From assembly GCA_963790075.1 (NCBI GenBank), contig CAWBNG010000005.1, forward strand, positions 248,001-312,000: a stretch of 64,000 nt of DNA, in the 5' to 3' direction. The DNA is from CAYOUV01 sp963790075. GTDB lineage: Bacteria; Chloroflexota; Anaerolineae; Anaerolineales; Villigracilaceae. Both the position numbers and the translations under genes were made by a program. This document shows positions 16,301 through 23,168 of the stretch, in pieces (the first letter of the stretch is position 1; each line of letters begins with the position of its first letter). Under the pieces are notes generated by a model. It did no database searches. It was not told the DNA's origin and saw only the letters and a list, made by a program, of their open reading frames with translations.

Positions 16301-17435
16301 CGTGCTGGAACTCTTCCACCGTACCGAACTCGAACCGAATGAAGAATGGTTGAAATTTCTGCATGCGCTTGCCAACCAGGCCGCCATCGCAATCGACAAT
16401 TCTTCCTTGTTCAATGATCTGCAGCATTCCAATGCCGAGCTTACCCAAGCGTATGATGCCACCATCCAGGGTTGGTCGCGGGCGCTGGATTTGCGCGATA
16501 ACGAAACCGAAGGTCATACACAGCGTGTGACAGAGCTGACGACCAGGCTGGGGCGTCTATTTGGCCTGTCCGAAGAGGAGCTGGTGCATGTCCGCAGGGG
16601 TGCATTGTTGCACGATATTGGCAAAATGGGCGTCCCGGATGGAATTCTGCTCAAGCCCGGGCCATTGACTGATGAAGAATGGATCGTTATGAGAAAGCAT
16701 ACCACTTTTGCTTTTGAACTGCTTTCTCCCATCCATTTCCTGCAGACTGCAGTGGATATCCCCTATTGCCATCACGAGAAATGGGATGGGTCAGGTTATC
16801 CGCGTGGCCTGAAAGGAGAGGCAATCCCTCTGGCCGCGCGTATCTTCGCCTTGGTGGATGTTTACGACGCCCTGACCTCCGACCGACCCTATCGGAAAGC
16901 TTGGCCCGAAAAAAAGGTGCTTGACCATATCCGCTCTCTGGCGGGTACCCATTTTGATCCTCAGGTTGTAAAGATAGGTCTTGAGCCGGGCCTGCTTAAA
17001 GGCCAATCGAAAAGAAGAAAGCAAATGCAGACAATAATATGGTCTGAAAAGTTCAGTGTTGGCGTGAGAGAGTTGGATCAACAGCATCAACAATTGCTCA
17101 AGTTGCTGAATCGCATGATCTCAACACAGGGAACGTTAAGCGTACACCCTGAAATGATCTCCGAAGTTCTCATGGAAATGACTCGCTATGCCCAGGTGCA
17201 CTTTAAAACCGAAGAAAAGCTGATGGAGATGTATGGCTATCCCGGTTTGAAAAAGCAAAAAATTCAGCATCGTAATTTTCGCAAAAAAATCCTCGGCTTC
17301 TCAACCGCCACAACCCTTGAGGTTGATCAGATACCGGAAAACTTGCTCACGTATCTTGTCGATTGGTTGACTCACCACATCCTTGAGGACGATATGGCCT
17401 ATCGATCGTTTTTCAAAGAAAAAGTCGTCGAGTGA
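13380..17435 (+). CDS. MASE1-PAS3-GAF2-HD-GYP-hemerythrin signalling protein
   Basis: This 1351-residue protein starts with a MASE1-like membrane sensor (about 1-270, with VVAWYPPDGLSLAFLL). Three PAS domains follow (about 273-400, 403-525, 530-660; each ends in a DITERKQ-like motif), then two GAF domains (about 666-850 and 852-1020). An HD-GYP domain (about 1026-1200) has HDIGK at 1078 and HHEKWDGSGYP at 1131. A bacteriohemerythrin domain (about 1218-1351) keeps DQQHQQL, HFKTEE, QHRNF and HHILEDD. HD-GYP domains hydrolyse cyclic di-GMP, and hemerythrin binds O2 at a di-iron site. The first membrane helix actually starts upstream: an ATG at 13247 joins in frame if one T of the T6 run at 13311-13316 is removed, adding RWVLVLAIYLITFTTLDQL. 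Confidence 0.9.
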   Translation: MLQLFSGVVAWYPPDGLSLAFLLTFGVGFTPVFTFASLISSLIIYQVSTPLGAILVWAIILSGVYAIDAYLLRRRIHIDPQLKNLRDTLWLILTSVIVSTAMAIIAVSTLVSYGDIPASQYFKALVEWWIGEMIGVLVLTPFLLIYVMPWLKQFIDGEWINLKKQIVFRRPSLQSIGQVVGIPVVLYLVFGIPALRDFHPFYLMAGPLIWIALKNGFSKVSLAIIVMNFGTILAIWLFKFDTSRLGELQFLLFGIYASALLTGAIVTKQKVTEEELRQREIRNLALIENAPDSITLLGVDGLLKYISPSTERILGYSQEEWIGSNPVELTHPDDLPALLKLLGGLRLTPGVVVTTQYRIQHKDGSWRWLESTFTNLLDEPSVQAIIINFRDITERKQADETLQKSEKRFRALVEHSLEEISLIDPDGTLTYESPTSRRPLGYQPNSFVGYNIFDLFHPDDRAAAAPLLEQIVKHPGSSKQASFRLQHQDGSWRLMEGIITNLMDEPAVQSVVINYRDVTERKQAEEALQESENILRSFLEQSEDAIMLTNNNGVLIQWSKGAEKLTGFSREESLGQTIWDMQFRSAPDEFKSAENYEHIKSALQTALLTGKGTSLSVLQEAVIQRPDGTRLTTQTLAFPVHTDKGFLLGSILRDLTKRKQVEEEIKTSNDELAMLFELSHSLAEADNLDDILGFVNRHAVESIHTTFARIALFEDKDCIMQAAYPIRPLDHDLRIGDRSLITSLPYSQRVLEQSEPMILQASNPEIGSEEKKALLLDFAQSLCLIPLRIRDSSKLSENTIGLLMLGEARNEGREPFTPQKIRLAQTIADSAAIAIRRMLLRDQTERRLQQLVALSEIDLAIISSSDMVFSLEVLLLQVLEQLNVDAADVWLFNPTSQELEFVSSRGFQTPAFENIKPLQPGEGYAGRAVFERRTIHVPNLSAHNIHPRLTKALAKEPFISYYAVPLIVKEQVKGVLELFHRTELEPNEEWLKFLHALANQAAIAIDNSSLFNDLQHSNAELTQAYDATIQGWSRALDLRDNETEGHTQRVTELTTRLGRLFGLSEEELVHVRRGALLHDIGKMGVPDGILLKPGPLTDEEWIVMRKHTTFAFELLSPIHFLQTAVDIPYCHHEKWDGSGYPRGLKGEAIPLAARIFALVDVYDALTSDRPYRKAWPEKKVLDHIRSLAGTHFDPQVVKIGLEPGLLKGQSKRRKQMQTIIWSEKFSVGVRELDQQHQQLLKLLNRMISTQGTLSVHPEMISEVLMEMTRYAQVHFKTEEKLMEMYGYPGLKKQKIQHRNFRKKILGFSTATTLEVDQIPENLLTYLVDWLTHHILEDDMAYRSFFKEKVVE

Positions 17436-17489
17436 AGACCTTTCACACCTTCAGAAATTTCTTTTTTATCAAGCAAGAGAGGTGTAGAA

Positions 17490-17729
17490 ATGGCAATCGC
17501 ATGGAACAATGAAAAGATGGCAACCGGTTTTCCGGAAATTGATGCACAACATAAAGAATGGATTCGCCGAATTAACCAGTTTAATGATGCTGTGATCAAC
17601 CATACAGGGCAAGAGGCGCTTCAAAATACCCTTGATTTTCTAACCCAATTCTCCGAGACTTATATTATTGGTGATGAAGCGCTCATGGCGCAACGTGTAG
17701 CGAGTCTTGCAAATTCGCACCACCGGTGA
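17490..17729 (+). pseudogene. bacteriohemerythrin truncated by attC-like DNA
   Basis: The frame starts MAIAWNNEKMATGFPEIDAQHKEW, a typical hemerythrin N-terminus with the first iron-ligand His, and continues to FSETYIIGDEALMAQ. The rest, RVASLANSHHR, is translation of attC right-half sequence (17690-17744). The conserved HxxxE, HxxxH and HxxxxD ligands of helices 2-4 are therefore lost or altered. A GAGAGGTG ribosome site precedes the ATG. It follows the large sensor by 54 bases and may once have been a partner O2-binding protein. It is unlikely to work now. Confidence 0.65.
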
Positions 17730-17744
17730 GCCATACCGTTAGGC
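17690..17744 (+). repeat. right half of an attC-like site fused to the hemerythrin gene
   Basis: AGCGAGTCTTGCAAATTCGC, then ACCACCGGTGAGCCATACCG and TTAGGCCG, matches the right half of the site at 19366-19491 (which has AGCGAGTTTGCAAATTCGCC and the same ending). Only this half is present; it replaces the 3' end of the hemerythrin gene and ends at the GTTAGGC core 17738-17744. Confidence 0.65.
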
Positions 17745-18366
17745 CGTTCTTCCAAGACAGCTCATCGAGATAAATGCTGAAAAGTTGCAGATGAGATCCA
17801 GGACATTAACCGTGGGGGAATTACTCTACGAGGCGGAGATACACTTCACCAAAGTAGTCGAATATGGGGTGAGTATCGAATCGATTTCCTCAGGCGACAT
17901 TGGAGATCCCCTAGAAGGTGCTAGGTTCGATCAAACCTTCCATGGGGATCTCCACGGTCCTCGATTGAATGGAACGATTTCCGGGATTGACTATCTGTAT
18001 GTCCGTGCTGATGGTCGTTTTCAGCTTCATATCCATGCACAAATCACGACAGATGACGGCGTCGAATATCCTTCGTGTCGGATGGAATTTCCATTCAAGA
18101 AGCAAACGCAAGGGAGGCACAATTGCGGTCAGCAATATCACTATTCACGTCATCGTCGCAATACGCCTGGCTCAATAAGGTGCAGGCCTGGGCGATCGGC
18201 ACGATAGACCTAGAGATGGGCAAAGCAACAATAATGGCTTATGAAGTTTGAATTCGAACCTGGCATGGTTCACAGATCCCGTTCCTTGATCGGCCTAACA
18301 TCTCGCTGGGTCGGACCGGGGATGCGTTGCGAAAGCAGGCGTGGTTGGCTAGATTTCGTGCAATAA
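17738..18366 (+). repeat. duplicated DUF3237 cassette, copy 2
   Basis: This 629-bp stretch repeats 5811-6440 (630 bp) from the core site, through the gene, into the first half of the downstream attC, with scattered substitutions and one net deletion. Its own cores match exactly (GTTAGGCCG at 17738, CGGCCTAAC at 18291-18299). The downstream attC is cut at GCAATAA, where the toxin-antitoxin promoter region begins. Confidence 0.8.
17791..18252 (+). pseudogene. DUF3237 gene, frameshifted copy
   Basis: Near-identical to the gene at 5864-6325 up to TDDGV. At about 18062-18074 a one-base net loss (GTCGAATATCC against GTCAATATTTCC in the intact copy) shifts the frame. The translation then becomes EYPSCRMEFPFKKQ instead of NISFMSDGISIQE and ends early at about 18207. 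The bases beyond still match the intact gene to its TGA at 18250-18252. The lost C-terminal part carries the conserved YAWLN motif, so the product is probably non-functional. Confidence 0.75.
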
Positions 18367-18378
18367 GCAAAACTGCAT

Positions 18379-18412
18379 TGTAATTTCATTAGCATTATGC
18401 TAAGATTGGGAC
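18379..18412 (+). promoter_or_regulatory. toxin-antitoxin promoter with palindromic operator, leaderless start
   Basis: TTGTAA (18379-18384), 16 bases, then TAAGAT (18401-18406) fits a promoter. A perfect palindrome TTAGCATTATGCTAA (18389-18403) fills the spacer and overlaps the -10, a typical place for autorepression by the antitoxin. The expected start point is at about 18413, the first base of the GTG start codon, so the transcript is probably leaderless. Confidence 0.6.
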
Positions 18413-18670
18413 GTGTACAAAATCACCTATACCACCCAAGCCGCCAAAGCCCTGCTCAAAATGCCCCGAAATACGGCAAACCTGATACGGGAGAAAATAG
18501 GGCAAATCGTCGCTGACCCATTTGCTGCTATTCCAAATGCTAGAAAACTTCAAGGTAGACCAGGTTATCGCTTTAGAGTTGGAGACTGGCGCATCATTTA
18601 CGAAATCGATAAAGGTGAGGTCGTTATTTTTGTTTTGAAAATTGCCCCTCGAGGCGAGGTGTACCGATGA
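18413..18670 (+). CDS. RelE/ParE-family toxin
   Basis: The 85-residue product starts (GTG) MYKITYTTQAAKALLKMPRN and has the compact RelE/ParE fold pattern: helix NLIREKIGQIVADP, then KLQGRPGYRFRVGDWRIIYEI, where the central RxRxGxxRxxY residues are conserved. Members cleave mRNA on the ribosome (RelE) or poison gyrase (ParE); which applies cannot be said. The stop overlaps the antitoxin start as ATGA. The order is toxin first. It lies in the cassette array, where such modules are common and are thought to stabilise the array. Confidence 0.85.
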   Translation: MYKITYTTQAAKALLKMPRNTANLIREKIGQIVADPFAAIPNARKLQGRPGYRFRVGDWRIIYEIDKGEVVIFVLKIAPRGEVYR

Positions 18671-19050
18671 GTATTCAAGTTATCAAACAAGGCGATAAGC
18701 CGGAATGGGCCATTATTCCCTACGAAACCTATCTGCAACTTGTGGAAAAGGCAGATATGTTGCTGGATATCCAGGATTACGATAGCGCAAAGGCAGCTTT
18801 AGAACGTGGCGACGATGAATTAGTGCCCAGCGAAGTGGTTTACGCCATTCTGGATGGAGAAAATGCCATCAAGGTATGGCGAGAGTTTCGTGAAATGTCT
18901 CAACAGGAGTTAGCAGAAAAAGCGGGTATCAGTGTTCCCTATTTGTCTCAATTGGAGACCAACAAGCGCACGGGTTCGCTTGAAGTTTTATCTTCTGTTG
19001 CAAAGGCGCTGAATGTTTCTCTTGAAAACATAGTTCCTTCAAAACCATAA
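18667..19050 (+). CDS. Xre-type antitoxin with N-terminal Phd-like extension
   Basis: Of the 127 residues, the first 60 or so (QVIKQGDKPEWAIIPYETYLQLVEKA) resemble the Phd/YefM-like dimerisation part. Residues about 66-122 form a helix-turn-helix of the Xre type (WREFREMSQQELAEKAGISV then PYLSQLETNKRTGS). It overlaps the toxin gene by four bases (ATGA). The likely role is to neutralise the toxin and repress the shared promoter at the palindrome 18389-18403. The HTH assignment is firm; the N-terminal part is an inference from pattern. Confidence 0.82.
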   Translation: MSIQVIKQGDKPEWAIIPYETYLQLVEKADMLLDIQDYDSAKAALERGDDELVPSEVVYAILDGENAIKVWREFREMSQQELAEKAGISVPYLSQLETNKRTGSLEVLSSVAKALNVSLENIVPSKP

Positions 19051-19066
19051 AGCGGGCTACCGATTA

Positions 19067-19363
19067 ATGAAAGAATCCATTCGGCAACTGATCAAGGTGT
19101 TGAATAATACCCGCGAATTTCTGTTAAGGCCAGAAAATGACTTTGCCTGGTCAGGTTGGGATGATTTACAAGACGCTTTGGAAGAAGTAGATACCCTAAC
19201 CAATCGCCTCAAGAAAAAAGATCTTCCTAACAAATTGGAACTGAGTGTTCTTTTTGCACCCACTGGGCCAGTTCAAGAAGTTAGTGTGAGCAGTGGTTGG
19301 GGTGACGAATTCCTGATTTTAGCAAACGAATTTGATGCCGCGCTTGCAGAGGTTTATTTATAG
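19067..19363 (+). CDS. small hypothetical protein downstream of the toxin-antitoxin pair
   Basis: The 98-residue product (MKESIRQLIKVLNNTREFLL...) is acidic, mostly helical in the first 60 residues (DDLQDALEEVDTLTNRLKKK), and ends with a strand-like SVLFAPTGPVQEVSVSSGWG and a helical tail. No signal or membrane segment is visible. It starts 16 bases after the antitoxin stop and ends two bases before the inverse core at 19366, so it belongs to the same cassette. The length and style resemble small immunity-type proteins, but I do not recognise a family. Confidence 0.55.
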   Translation: MKESIRQLIKVLNNTREFLLRPENDFAWSGWDDLQDALEEVDTLTNRLKKKDLPNKLELSVLFAPTGPVQEVSVSSGWGDEFLILANEFDAALAEVYL

Positions 19364-19365
19364 CT

Positions 19366-19491
19366 TCCTAACAAAGCACGTTTACGGACGGGGCTAACGC
19401 CTGCGAAAAGCAGGGTCGGTTTGGCCAGGTTTCGTGCAATAATATCAGCGAGTTTGCAAATTCGCCCCGCCGGTAAGCCATATCGTTAGGC
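19366..19491 (+). repeat. attC-like site, 126 bp
   Basis: Runs from TCCTAAC to GTTAGGC. AACGCCTGCGAAAAGCAGG near 19400 folds on itself, and the block TTTCGTGCAATAATATCAGC is shared with 6428-6447 while the right half is shared with 17690-17744. It directly follows the small gene at 19067-19363. Confidence 0.72.
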
Positions 19492-19493
19492 GG

Positions 19494-20423
19494 TTGTCTT
19501 CAAATACCGATACCTTAGAAATAGTGGCAAAATCATCCAGTGACACACAAAGAATAGTAGCCATCGGCGAGAGTGTCTTGACGACGGCAATTTGGGCGTC
19601 CTCATTTGTATTCGTGAAAATCGGTTTAGAGTACCTGGGGCCGCTTACCATAGCAGGCTTTCGATATTTTCTGGCCTTTTTAATCCTGCTTCCATTCCTG
19701 TTTCGGAAAGGGGCGACCAGGCAGCCCATATCAAGGACGCTTTGGTTGCGGCTGTTTGCTATTGGCATAAGTGCGTATACAGTAGGAAATGGAGCGCTAT
19801 TTTGGGGGCTGAAATATTTACCAGCGACAACCGTTTCTTTTTTGATGAGTTTATCGCCGCTCTTTATCATGATTGGGGCTGCAGTCTGGCTTAAAGAGAT
19901 ACCGACCAGATGGCAAGTGTTTGGGGTTATCGTGTCCTTATTTGGGAGCGCATTATTTTTCTCTTCAGGATTACAATCCAGCCAATCAGTAGGTATCATT
20001 ATTGTGTTTATTGGGCAAGCGGGGTTTATGCTATTTGGAATTTTGGGGCGAGAGATAGCCAAGGTGAAACAACTCGATACCCTAACACTTACAACTATTC
20101 CGCTTGCCATTGGCGGGGGTTTTCTTTTGTTGATAGCATTTCCCCTTGAAGGAATGCCTTCGATATCCACAAAATCGATGGGGATTGTGCTCTTGTTAGC
20201 AATTGTAAATACGGCTCTGGCGTATCTTCTCTATAATCACTCTTTACAAATATTAACAGCCCTTGAAATGAATGTGATGCTAAATCTCACACCCCTAGGT
20301 ACGGCATTGTTAGCATGGTGGCTTCTTAGCGAAAGATTGGATTTCGCGCAAATTACAGGTATGATAGTAATGATTGTTGGTGTAATATTTGTGCAACAAG
20401 CGCATAATATTCAGAACAAGTAA
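19494..20423 (+). CDS. EamA-family (DMT superfamily) transporter
   Basis: The roughly 300-residue protein has ten hydrophobic spans in two repeated EamA halves. Signature stretches include TTAIWASSFVFVKIGLEYLG and AGFRYFLAFLILLP in the first half, and AYLLYNHSLQILTALEMNVM with NLTPLGTALLAWWLLSE in the second. Such carriers export amino acids or other metabolites; the substrate here is unknown. The only upstream start is a TTG immediately after the GTTAGGC core, with no visible ribosome site, so the true start could be the GTG at 19524 or the transcript may be leaderless. Confidence 0.82.
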   Translation: MSSNTDTLEIVAKSSSDTQRIVAIGESVLTTAIWASSFVFVKIGLEYLGPLTIAGFRYFLAFLILLPFLFRKGATRQPISRTLWLRLFAIGISAYTVGNGALFWGLKYLPATTVSFLMSLSPLFIMIGAAVWLKEIPTRWQVFGVIVSLFGSALFFSSGLQSSQSVGIIIVFIGQAGFMLFGILGREIAKVKQLDTLTLTTIPLAIGGGFLLLIAFPLEGMPSISTKSMGIVLLLAIVNTALAYLLYNHSLQILTALEMNVMLNLTPLGTALLAWWLLSERLDFAQITGMIVMIVGVIFVQQAHNIQNK

Positions 20424-20543
20424 TATCAGCTTGCCAATCATCCCTGTCGGTATCTACGGGGACAGTGTCCCTGACGGGACGATGTCCTTTACCCCCTACC
20501 GGGGACCTGCGGCGGGATGCTGCGCGAACGCCAACCGTTAGAC
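20424..20543 (+). repeat. attC-like site with eroded left core
   Basis: Ends in CCAACCGTTAGACGG (core GTTAGAC, 20537-20543). The interior has nested inverted repeats: CGGGGACAGTGTCCCTGACG and GGGACGATGTCCC-like arms, and CCCCCTACCGGGG. The left end should read CCGCCTAAC but shows only TTGCCAATC near 20433, so this site may have lost function. Confidence 0.55.
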
Positions 20544-20570
20544 GGTTCTGTTTTATAAAAGGTGGTCAAC

Positions 20571-21458
20571 ATGCCAAGTTGGCAAAGTCGCATATTCAGG
20601 TTATATCTAAATTATCTAAAAGCCACGACGGATTGGAATGCGCCAATCGAAAAACTCCGTCAGGCATCAGACGAAGGTGCGCGGTTAAGCAGCCTGCCCC
20701 AGTCGATCCAATCGCAGCGCACAGCGATTGAACACATTCCTGCCGAATGGCTAATCCCTCCGCAAGCAAACGCCCTTTCAGCAATCTTGTATTTACACGG
20801 TGGCGGCTTTGCAACCGGCTCGATCAAATCCCATCGAGCAATCGTAGGGAGAATTGCCGAAGCAGGAAACATCCGGGCTTTGCTAATTGAATATCGTCTC
20901 GCTCCCGAACATCCCTTTCCAGCCGCACTCCAGGACGCTTTGCTTGCTTATGATTGGTTGCGAAAAAATGGATACGAAAAGATCGTTGTAGTCGCCGATT
21001 CGGCAGGTGGAGGTCTGGCGCTCTCAACCATAACTTCCTTACGCGATCGTCGATTGCCAATGCCTTTGCTGGTAATTTGTATGTCACCCCTGATCGATGT
21101 AGAAGGTACGGGAGAATCTGTAACCGCAAACGCCAAACGCGACCCCTGGCTAAAAGAGGAAGCCAAAAGCATATTCAAATATTACGTTGGACAAAACAAT
21201 CCCCGCGATCCTCTTATTTCGCCCTTGTATGCCGATTATACAAACTTTCCACCTTTGCTCATCTTTGTCGGTGGGGATGAAATTATGTTAAGCGATTCGA
21301 CACGGCTTGCTGAAAAAGCAAGAAGTGCTGGTGTAGATGTTCAAATTAAAATCTGGGAAGGCATGTGGCACGTGTTCCCCTTTTTTGCACCATTCGTTCC
21401 CGAATCCTTGCAGGCTATTACCGAAATAGGGAATTTTATTAAGCGTAGGGTCAATTAA
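20571..21458 (+). CDS. alpha/beta-hydrolase, hormone-sensitive-lipase-type esterase
   Basis: The 295-residue enzyme shows the HSL/family IV marks: oxyanion motif LYLHGGGFATGS at about residue 70, YRLAPEHPFPAALQDAL, nucleophile motif VVADSAGGGLAL (Ser in D-S-A-G-G), acid region LLIFVGGDEIMLSDS, and catalytic His in GMWHVFPFF. It hydrolyses short-chain esters or lipids in the cytoplasm. The ATG at 20571 has an excellent ribosome site (AAGGTGG, five bases away), so the upstream GTG at 20562 is unlikely. It is the sole cargo between the cores at 20537 and 21544. Confidence 0.85.
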   Translation: MPSWQSRIFRLYLNYLKATTDWNAPIEKLRQASDEGARLSSLPQSIQSQRTAIEHIPAEWLIPPQANALSAILYLHGGGFATGSIKSHRAIVGRIAEAGNIRALLIEYRLAPEHPFPAALQDALLAYDWLRKNGYEKIVVVADSAGGGLALSTITSLRDRRLPMPLLVICMSPLIDVEGTGESVTANAKRDPWLKEEAKSIFKYYVGQNNPRDPLISPLYADYTNFPPLLIFVGGDEIMLSDSTRLAEKARSAGVDVQIKIWEGMWHVFPFFAPFVPESLQAITEIGNFIKRRVN

Positions 21459-21468
21459 CACAAAAACC

Positions 21469-21550
21469 GCCTAAGATATCGTACACCGTAACCACTGCAC
21501 TTCCGTCTTGAGTTTGTCCCTTACGGGGACGATGACTAACAACGTTGAGC
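21469..21550 (+). repeat. attC-like site, 82 bp
   Basis: Left end CCGCCTAAG (one base off CCGCCTAAC), right end GTTGAGC at 21544-21550. The middle has GTCCCTTACGGGGAC, a perfect short hairpin (GTCCC/GGGAC). The inverse core agrees with its cassette's 5' core (GTTAGACGG) at seven of nine positions. Confidence 0.65.
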
Positions 21551-21578
21551 GGCTCGTCGACCATCTTAAAACCAAGAG

Positions 21579-22481
21579 ATGAAAAGACTACCCAAATCGC
21601 AGCTGTTTTTGATGGCAACCCTGGTGATCCTGGCAGCCGTCGCGACCGCCTCCCTCTGGCGCTACCGGGAGTGGCGCAGCCAGCAGATCGCTTTCATCGG
21701 AGATTCTCATGGGGAAGGGAACGGGCTATACCGTTTGAACTTGCTTTACGGCGAGCCCGTCCTGATCGCTCCGGGTCGGATCGCGGATCCCAGATGGTCC
21801 CCGGACGGAAGCCGGATCGCCTTTGTTTCGTCCGCGGACGAGCACGGCAGACCGCCCTACCAGATTGCCGTCATGGATGCGGATGGAAAGAACCTCCGGC
21901 AATTGACCACAGGTGAAGGGCGCCGCTCTTTTCCCGCCTGGTCTCCCGACGGGAAGCAGATCGCCTTCGTTCAAGCCCGCGATTATAAAGGCGGAGGCCC
22001 ATTGGCCATCTTCATCATCAACCGCGATGGCAGCCAATCGAGGCAAATTACACCCTATGCGTATTACCTCGAGCTGTCCTGGTCGCCGGATGGAAAGTGG
22101 ATCGCCTTCAGTACCTTCAACGCGATCTACGTGGTGAGCAGCGACGGCGCAAATTTCCAGCAATTGACCGACCAATGGACGGACAGCTTTCCGGTCTGGT
22201 CCCCGGACGGTGCCTATATCGCCTTCCAGTCGGTCAGAGACGATCCAGAGCAGCACATCGATATTTACCTGATGCGCGCAGACGGCACGCAGATACGCCG
22301 TCTGACCGACGACCCTGCCCACGACCGCCAGCCATCCTGGTCACCCGATGGCAGGCATATCATCTTCGAGTTGAATCGCGATTCGGATTTCTTCTATCAC
22401 GTCTACATCATGAATGCCGACGGCACAGAGCAAAAACGTCTGGTCGAAATCGAGAGCAACTCGCCCGTCTGGCGTCCATAA
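21579..22481 (+). CDS. membrane-anchored TolB-like beta-propeller protein
   Basis: The 300-residue protein has an N-terminal membrane anchor (about 8-26, with LFLMATLVILAAVATASLW) and at least five PD40/WD40-like repeats with the motif WSPDGxxIAF (at about residues 70, 117, 165, 207 and 252), alternating with VMDADGKNLRQLT-type strands. Such TolB-like propellers are protein-interaction or sensing platforms outside the membrane; no enzymatic motif is seen. It lies alone in a cassette (cores at 21544 and 22673). GC content is higher than in neighbouring cassettes, implying a different source. Confidence 0.82.
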   Translation: MKRLPKSQLFLMATLVILAAVATASLWRYREWRSQQIAFIGDSHGEGNGLYRLNLLYGEPVLIAPGRIADPRWSPDGSRIAFVSSADEHGRPPYQIAVMDADGKNLRQLTTGEGRRSFPAWSPDGKQIAFVQARDYKGGGPLAIFIINRDGSQSRQITPYAYYLELSWSPDGKWIAFSTFNAIYVVSSDGANFQQLTDQWTDSFPVWSPDGAYIAFQSVRDDPEQHIDIYLMRADGTQIRRLTDDPAHDRQPSWSPDGRHIIFELNRDSDFFYHVYIMNADGTEQKRLVEIESNSPVWRP

Positions 22482-22524
22482 GCGCTGATGGGAATGATAC
22501 GCTTTGACAAAACAAGCTGCATAA

Positions 22525-22679
22525 CTGCAACCAATCAGCGTCCGCATCCCACCCCCGTCTCGGGTTGGCGCCCTCGGTGCCCCTTCCGCTACGCTTCAGG
22601 GGTACTTACCCTTCACCCTACGGGTACAGGCAGGTACGATGTCGTGAGGACGGACTGCGGGTGACGCACACTGCTGGGC
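22525..22679 (+). repeat. degenerate attC-like site
   Basis: Left end near CTGCAAC (22525-22531), right end GCTGGGC (22673-22679), one base off GTTGGGC. It contains CCACCCCCGTCTCGGGTTGG and CACCCTACGGGTACAGGCAG, blocks found in the sites at 6367 and 6990. Confidence 0.5.
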
Positions 22680-22714
22680 GGCACTCCGAACAATAAAAGG
22701 AAAGCTCCTGAGAT

Positions 22715-23149
22715 ATGTGGCGCGAACTTATCCAAAACATTTCTGACGACTTTGAATTTTCTCGAGGTGCTTCAGAGCAGGCGCTATCAAAAGCCGAGTC
22801 CACCCTTGGCCTCACTTTGCCGACAGAACTCCGTGCACTACTTGCAGAGACAAATGGCGTTGAGCAACGTAGCGCCTATCTTTTGTTTCTATTATCCATA
22901 GAACGCATCGAAAAAGACAATCTGGAAATGCGAATTTCATCGGCCCTGAATTTTTATATGCCTTTTAACAATATTCTCTTTTTCGCAGATGCAGGGAATG
23001 GCGACAAATTCGGTTATTCGATTTCACGTCATGGCAATATTGGAAAAGATATTTTTGCCTGGAATCATGAAGATGACAGTCGTTCTTGGTGTGCTCCATC
23101 CCTGAAAATATTTATTCGCTGGTGGCACGAAGGTAAAATTAAGTGGTAG
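22715..23149 (+). CDS. SMI1/KNR4 (SUKH) family protein
   Basis: The 144-residue protein fits the SUKH fold: an N-terminal helix with a G-x-x-LP pair (LGLTLPTELRALLAETNG), then NILFFADAGNGDKFGYSI, then IFAWNHEDDSRSWCAPSL and a terminal IRWWHEGK. SUKH proteins are best known as immunity proteins against polymorphic toxins. No toxin lies next to it, so it would be an orphan immunity gene, as is frequent in cassette arrays. It is the last recognisable cassette before the chromosomal part. Confidence 0.83.
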   Translation: MWRELIQNISDDFEFSRGASEQALSKAESTLGLTLPTELRALLAETNGVEQRSAYLLFLLSIERIEKDNLEMRISSALNFYMPFNNILFFADAGNGDKFGYSISRHGNIGKDIFAWNHEDDSRSWCAPSLKIFIRWWHEGKIKW

Positions 23150-23168
23150 CAGAAATGTCAAAAACGCC

